From Lycorma delicatula (taxonomy: Eukaryota; Arthropoda; Insecta; Hemiptera; Fulgoridae), in assembly GCF_047948215.1 (NCBI RefSeq), contig NC_134464.1, positions 33,169,020 to 33,233,019 of the forward strand: a DNA stretch of 64,000 nucleotides, read 5' to 3'. A program made the translations under genes and the position numbers. Positions 58,480-64,000 of the stretch are shown in pieces. The notes beneath the pieces were generated by a model that had not been told where the DNA came from, ran no database searches, and was given only the letters and a program-made list of their open reading frames with translations. Each line of letters begins with the position of its first letter. Within the stretch, counting starts at the first letter, position 1.

Positions 58480-59469
58480 GACTCTATGATAACTGAAGAA
58501 ATTAAATAATCGCGCGTGTAACCCAGTGAGAATGTTTGTGATCTAACGGTGTTAGGCGGGAATGAAAATTTTATTTATTGTATTCAGTGATGTATCAAAC
58601 GGTTTTGTAAGTTACTTTTTTTATTAATAAAGATTACTTTTTTTTAAGTAATTTAGAAATACCCATATATGAAAAAAATTACTACTTTTTTTTAAGCTAA
58701 GAATGAAAATACGTAAGTGAATTAATTAAAAAACAATAATAATACTATTGCAATGCAGATGAATTGATACTTATAAATAAATATGATAAAATATTTCACA
58801 ACAGTACGAGTGACATAGACTAGTTACTACGAGATGGTGATTAGCTGGCATATTGTCTTAAGAGCAGATTCAACAATATCATCATTTTTTTGAATTGTAT
58901 GTTAACAAGTGGTAGATGTTAGAACTAGTGGTTAGCAAGTGGGCATATTAACTTTTTTTTTCTCTATAATAATTAGTAAGGTCTTTTTTGCAGAATTTTT
59001 TTTTAAACATAACATTATTTATTATAATTTATAATTTTTATACACATTTTCTTATTTAGCTTATCAATCGAAACGGTAGTAGATTAAAACAAAAAATTAT
59101 TCCAGAATGAAATAGTAATTATACGTTTGATTGATAAATTGATAATCATAGAATAATCATCAGATTACGATAGTTCAATAAAGAATATTAGTTACTGAAA
59201 AATTAATATGGCATATTTAAACATTTATTTTCGGCTAATTTCAATGGTTAATTTATATCTGTAGAGTAAAAAAATCATGAAAATGAAGCACTTAGTTAAT
59301 TTTTTCCTTAATTATTTGAAAATAAATTTTAATTATAAATAAAAGTACAGTCGGTTTATCACAACTTATCTTTTACTTTAAATATGTGATAAGAGTATGG
59401 TATAAGGAAAATTTTAAGAGCATAAAAATCGGAACAAAACACGACCCTATAAATTTAAATTTTTGGGTC
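58480..59469. other. AT-rich intergenic DNA, nothing recognised
   Basis: A/T tracts only; the 'attacttttttttaag' phrase recurs at about 58633 and 58681. Confidence 0.5.
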
Positions 59470-60400
59470 CAATCCTTGCCTAGGATTCACGGACGAATTA
59501 GCGCTAATAGCTAACAATATTCAAAAAGCCAAAACCCAAATAAAGCGCCTTCAAAATGTACCACAAAGAATAAGTTTCTTAATCTCTTTTGAAAAAAAAA
59601 AATAATGGTAGCGAACTCATTGGTAAATAAACCACATAACAATAGACTACAGAAAAATAAAAACAGTAAAACAATTTATATAACGAGGAGAAATTATAAC
59701 GAACAACTTAAACGAAAAACCCACCTGGCAAGAAGGAACTAAAAGAATGATAAATGCCGAAAAATTAACAAGGTCCACGTAACGAAAAATACCTAACCAT
59801 CAACACGAAATTGAAATACTCCGAAGTAGTTCAGCCAGAAGTAACCTACGACAGCGAAACTCTCTTCAACGTTCACTCAAAGGAACAGAATCGATAAGAT
59901 CCTAAAAGCGAAGCGAAAAAATAACAAGACCGTGTATAAACAAGAAATATCAAAGAGAAGGACAATGGTGGATAGTCGCCAAACGAAGTGGTTTGCAAAG
60001 AGCCAGAACCCATCAAAGATACTATACGTAAGAAGATTTTGGGTATATCATGAGGACACCAAAACCCAAATTAACAATAAGAATTATAAAAAACCTTTGG
60101 TATTGGAATCAAAGATTAGGATAGATCAAGGAAATAAGAAAGGTTATAGAAAAAACTAGGAATAACTCTGGAAGATTTACAAAACAAGACAGAATACATG
60201 AAGAAACTGCAGGATAGGAAAATAAGATTTAGGCCAAAACAGATGAACGGCACACAATGAAAAGTGTATTTACTAGTAAGAAAAGAAGGAAAAGATCAGA
60301 ACGAATGAAAAAGTACTTAGAAATTGGAAAGATCAGAACTCGACGAACAAGATCACCGAACACAGATTTGTTGATTAAAGTGGTCCAAGGAGGCCGTAAA
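59470..60400 (+). pseudogene. LINE reverse-transcriptase relic
   Basis: GFTDELALIANNIQKAKTQI (about 59478-59537) is the RT 'FADDlAliann...A..qi' box, with F-T-D-E replacing F-A-D-D. KIKTVKQFI, EIITNNLNEKPTWQEGTKRM, INAEKLTR, YGSETLF-like codons, INKKYQKEGQWWIVAK-like, ILRRFWVYHEDTKT and SERMKKYLEIGKIRTRR-like codons follow. This runs through to the 'R.eRMKkyWa.rk' C-terminus of ORF2 near 60330. Frames shift several times. A 75-codon open stretch (59932-60159) is part of it. Same family style as 22.6 and 39.2 kb. Confidence 0.75.
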
Positions 60401-61261
60401 ATTAAAATAAGAATAAAAAATAAAAGTCCATAAATAATTGATTAAGAAATAAATTAAAACGATCTAACGTTATTAAATACGAAGCGTCAATTTTATCGGC
60501 ATAAATATATATATATATATATATATGTAAAATGAATATAAAACAAGAGCAGTGGAAGTTCAATTAATTTGATTTTTCATAGTGTGCTATCTTACGTTGT
60601 GTGAATCTGATGGTGAGATATCCTTTTACTGACGTGTTTTTAATAGCACTACGTTGTTCAATGATATAACGCTTCTTTAAAGTCAAAGTAGTTATTAAAA
60701 AAGAAGTAGAAGAAATTAATTAACTTTAAGAAAATGGCTTAATTTCAGATCAGTCAGCTGATAAAACATTTTACATAGTGCTGATAATGAAGAAAGTGAA
60801 ATTTACCTTTTTTTCAATATTTTTTATAATTGAAAATAGTGCAGTAATTTATAATGCAGTAGTACTGGTGTAAATAAAAATCCATTTTTTATTTTTTAAA
60901 TTAAATGCAATCAGATGTAAGTTATTTTATTTACTGAAGAAAATTACGATTAAACATGTGTAAAATATAATACTTTGGTTTTAAATTTACCTTTTGGTTG
61001 AATACTTTTTTAAAAAGCACATGTACAATCTGATTATAACAAGAGATAAATAATTATTAAAAAAATCTGATATGGACACTACATGACTTCCTTGTACGCC
61101 TATTGAATTACATGTACAAAGTTTTTTTTTTACAATCAGAGATTAATAATTTTTAGTAAATCAATATATTTAAATTAAAATAAAAGTTAACAAAAGGAAA
61201 TGAAGTTGGATTCGAATCGATGTGCTTTCCTCTTGTAAGATCCAAATATTTCATTAATTAA
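60401..61261. other. AT-rich DNA with (TA)n at about 60505-60526
   Basis: No gene or transposon domain recognised. Confidence 0.5.
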
Positions 61262-61680
61262 AATATTATTTGGATATAACTCTGGAACCAATGAAAATAA
61301 GTACCATTTATGATATATCGTAGAAAAGCTCTCAATCAGGGCCGATTACTGCAGTTAAGAAAAAGTAAAAAAAATCCAGATTTTTTTTTGGATTTTGGGC
61401 TTTTTTGAGTGCTTTTGGCCAAGTGGATTGCAATAAAAAAAAGGTGTACAACTAGATGTTAAAACAGTCCTAAATCCAAAATTTCAACATTCAACGGCTA
61501 ATCGTTTTTGAGTTATGCGAGATACATACGTACGAACGTACAGACGTCACGCTGAAACTAGTCAAAATTGATCTAGGTATGGTCAAAATGGATATTTCCA
61601 TTGTAATCTGAAAAACAAAACAGCTTAAAAGTTTTTTGCGTTCACAATATTTCCTTTACTTTGTACAAGGAAGTAAAAAC
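61262..61680 (+). repeat. Interspersed repeat family C, copy 3
   Basis: Starts 'ggatataactctggaaccaa', contains 'tagaaaagctctcaatcagg', 'gttatgcgagatacatacgt' and 'acgtacagacgtcacgctga', and ends 'gtacaaggaagtaaaaac'. It is the longest of the three copies and helps define the family boundaries. Confidence 0.75.
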
Positions 61681-61805
61681 ATGACTACCGAAAAAAACAT
61701 TGCTGATAAACCTTGCTCTTTGCAGAGTGCGGTTGAACATTTTGTATATACCTAGTATTTGTATATAGAATAACTTTATTTTCAAATTTTTCAAATTTGT
61801 TTAAA

Positions 61806-61842
61806 CACACACACAGAGAGAAAGAAACACGCGCGCGCGCTG

Positions 61843-61878
<36 letters not shown>

Positions 61879-61895
61879 TACACACGAGCACACAC
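61806..61895. repeat. Compound microsatellite (CA, GA, CG, TA, CA)
   Basis: Successive dinucleotide blocks; the 107-codon minus-strand frame across it is an artefact. Confidence 0.9.
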
Positions 61896-61904
61896 ATATT
61901 TATA

Positions 61905-62064
61905 TAACCTACGAAACTCCCGGTAACGTAAGAATTCCAACGCGGGGTCATACATCTAAACGGTTCAGCCGTTGGACAGCTGTGGAACAAACATACATAT
62001 ACATACATACATACACCCTAAATCCATTGCAGTCTTGTTTGGACAGTCGTGTCCAAACAAGACT
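61905..62064 (+). repeat. Family A 3' segment with a perfect terminal hairpin
   Basis: 'gtaacgtaagaattccaacg' continuing 'cggggtcatacatctaaacg' and 'gttcagccgttggacagctg', ending 'caccctaaatccattgcagt', is repeated at about 62615-62745. The end folds as a perfect 15-bp stem AGTCTTGTTTGGACA (62031-62045) and its complement (62050-62064), loop GTCG. Confidence 0.65.
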
Positions 62065-62224
62065 ATAGTATAAACCATAGTAAGTATTCTTTAAAAGTAG
62101 ATTTAAAATATTTTAATTTTTCGAAGTTCTATATTTATTTTACTAAAACAGCTATTTTTAATTTTTATAAATTCATAAGATTTTTTTGTTAAGTTTGTTA
62201 TTAATAAAAGTGGCTTTTTTTTCA

Positions 62225-62745
62225 TAGACTTTATTGAATCAATTTTCTCTTAATAATATTTTCTACACGTTTTTGTAATAAAATTTACGCAAAGTTATTG
62301 TACTTCAAACCTAAAAAAAAATTAGTTTGTTACCAAATATTTCTGTTTTACGTTGAATACCATGAAAACTACACGAAATACGGTCCTGGGACTTGTTTTA
62401 TTCAATTTTTTAGGTCAAAAACCATAAGAATCCATCAAGTTTAACCCTAATATACTGAAATTTTACTGGGGGGAACTGATACCGCGCGAAAATTTTCGCT
62501 AGCCGAAACTCGATAACAAAGCGTTTTCGAACATACGGATGCACGAACGTTTTCCCTTATTTTAAGCTCTAGAATTAGTTTTTAGATTATTTCCTTTCCT
62601 TTATAATCACCTGTGTATATTTCGGTAAAGTAAGGATTCCAACGCGAAATCATAGATCTAAATCGATTCAGCCGTTTTGCTGGTACTGTGGAACAAACAC
62701 ACACCCTAAATACATTACACTCATTTTTGTGTAGTCGTGTAAAAA
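62225..62745 (+). repeat. Interspersed repeat family A, copy 5 (longest)
   Basis: Contains the family A core ('gcaaagttattgtacttcaa', 'ccataagaatccatcaagtt', 'ctagccgaaactcgataaca') and continues into the 'gtaaggattccaacgcgaaa' and 'gattcagccgttttgctggt' segment seen alone at 61.9 kb. The full unit is therefore about 500 bp. Confidence 0.65.
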
Positions 62746-63433
62746 TTGATGAATTAACAAAATGTGTACAAGTATTTATTTACATTAATTAATTCATTAA
62801 GTTAAATCACTGTTTACTAAAGTTACGGTGCCGGCGTACAAGGCTGATAAATTTTCACTAGATTAGCAATTACTTAAGAAATTCTTATGAATCCAACTTT
62901 TTCTAGTGAAGTTGTTTTTAATATAATTGAATGTTTAATGGTGTATAGAAAAACAAATCTTCAGGTGTCAGGAAAATCAGTGTAATAAATTATACGAACT
63001 AAATTTTGTTGTATTCATGTTAAAATAACAAAATATTCCTGCTAAAAAATAGATATACATATATTACAATAAATATATAGAACAATGTGCTAGAATTAAT
63101 CGTTTTACTTTCATTTAGGTAACGTTAGCAATTATTTCATATTTGTATAAACAAAACATCTGATGTTACATTTGTATTTATATATACACCGGCGTAGCTA
63201 TTTCGTATAACCAGACATATTTTTGGGTGGATGCTTTTTGTTGATACAATAGTAAAAGTACGAACGAATATTTACATCATATAAAAAGGATGATAAATGA
63301 TCCTAGAAAATGAAATATCCATTTCAAAAAATCCGGTTCCAATTTACACCGATAAACTAACATTCTCACCGGTTCTTGTTTTACCTGAACATCCTATTCC
63401 CCAACCTCTAAAAATTCTATAACGTTATGAGCA
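62746..63433. other. AT-rich DNA, nothing recognised
   Basis: No domain, repeat copy or RNA gene was seen. Confidence 0.5.
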
Positions 63434-63775
63434 ATGAACAGATTTTCTTTGTTCATTTTTGACGGCGGCCTTGTCGTAATTATAATGGGCGTTACTTCCC
63501 TTCCTGTTCCCCTTTTCACCATATCTCTACTTTATTCCTCTTACCTTTATCCCTTTTATAACATTTGGGAAATATCAAAGGCTTCAGTCGTTGTCATAGC
63601 AACTGTTTACCTGCTGACGTCACGATCCGACCATCCCTTATACTCTCCCACTCTTACCGCTAATATCTACAAACTCAAGCCCACCGCTTTAAAGTCCAAT
63701 ACCACTTGCATTCTGTATGTTGGCTATCAATGCATACATTCAGTTACCTCTTGTGTAAAGAGTAATCTTGTATAA
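63434..63775 (+). other. Unrecognised 113-codon frame in a C-richer island
   Basis: The frame is hydrophobic and Ser/Thr-rich and has no recognisable domain. The region is less AT-rich than its surroundings and holds a transcription-factor motif cluster. I favour a promoter or 5' UTR island over a protein, but cannot exclude a coding exon. Confidence 0.25.
63590..63622. promoter_or_regulatory. Motif cluster: X-box, forkhead-like site and CRE
   Basis: GTTGTCATAGCAAC (63590-63603) is a near-perfect RFX X-box palindrome, TGTTTAC (63604-63610) a forkhead-type core, and TGACGTCA (63615-63622) a full CRE. They are packed without gaps larger than 4 bp, in a C-richer island about 380 bp from the window edge. 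The target gene, if any, is outside or unrecognised. Confidence 0.4.
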
Positions 63776-64000
63776 CACAGAATACTCTCTGATATTAATT
63801 AATATTTTGAATTTCTGTAAAATTAATTAAAAATATTATCAAATTATTATAATTATGTGTTATTTAAAAAACAAATTAAATGAGTTGATATAAGTAAAAA
63901 TAAAACCGTTTTAAGATAAATCTTTGCTGTATATTTTATGTATGATTAATATAATATCTATTGGCGTCATCGATGTTATGACGAGATTAATAAATTACCA

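Noticed and set aside
61685..62008. 107-codon minus-strand frame with a Cys/Val/Tyr-rich middle
   Set aside because: The middle is a translated microsatellite and the rest belongs to family A repeat sequence.

Overview
This is eukaryotic nuclear DNA: strongly AT-rich, with long homopolymers and (TA)n/(CA)n/(AAAG)n microsatellites, and no operons or ribosome-binding sites. A jockey-type LINE, R1-like LINEs with CCHC knuckles, mariner and ZBED-type hAT relics, tRNA-derived SINEs and one spliced host exon point to an arthropod, most likely an insect. I cannot name the species from sequence alone.

Only one stretch convincingly belongs to a host protein gene: 8425-8717 on the + strand. It is the terminal exon of an ecto-5'-nucleotidase (CD73/apyrase family), with a splice acceptor, the conserved end of the 5'-nucleotidase C-terminal domain, a Ser/Thr-rich stalk, a GPI-anchor type hydrophobic tail and poly(A) signals. 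Its upstream exons were not found in 1-8424, so that stretch (full of transposon relics) is probably intron.

The rest is a transposon graveyard, left to right. 1-5.3 kb: LINE 3' end, mariner C-terminus, LINE fragment, a nearly full-length dead hAT with a LINE fragment inserted in it, and a jockey fragment. 10-20 kb: interspersed repeat families A, B and C, an RTE-like LINE end and an LTR-like promoter repeat. 21-27 kb: a SINE, two LINE reverse-transcriptase relics, a small foldback and a jockey RT with a mutated YADD-type box. 29-36 kb: SINE, family B copy, two large palindromic elements and a Helitron-like relic. 36-54 kb: four relics of R1-like LINEs sharing a GC-rich 3' module; one keeps ORF1 zinc knuckles, one the ORF2 C-terminus. 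They are mixed with LINE, SINE and LTR-like pieces. 54-58.5 kb: two further long foldbacks, one with a perfect 8-bp target duplication, then a DUF4817-type mariner relic interrupted by a SINE with a perfect 14-bp duplication. 59-63 kb: another LINE RT relic and copies of families A and C. At 63.59-63.62 kb an X-box, a forkhead-like site and a CRE cluster within 33 bp.

No CRISPR, rRNA, true tRNA gene or intact transposase was seen. The least conventional material is the set of long inverted-repeat (foldback) elements, the R1-like copy that lacks ORF2, and the motif cluster near the right edge.
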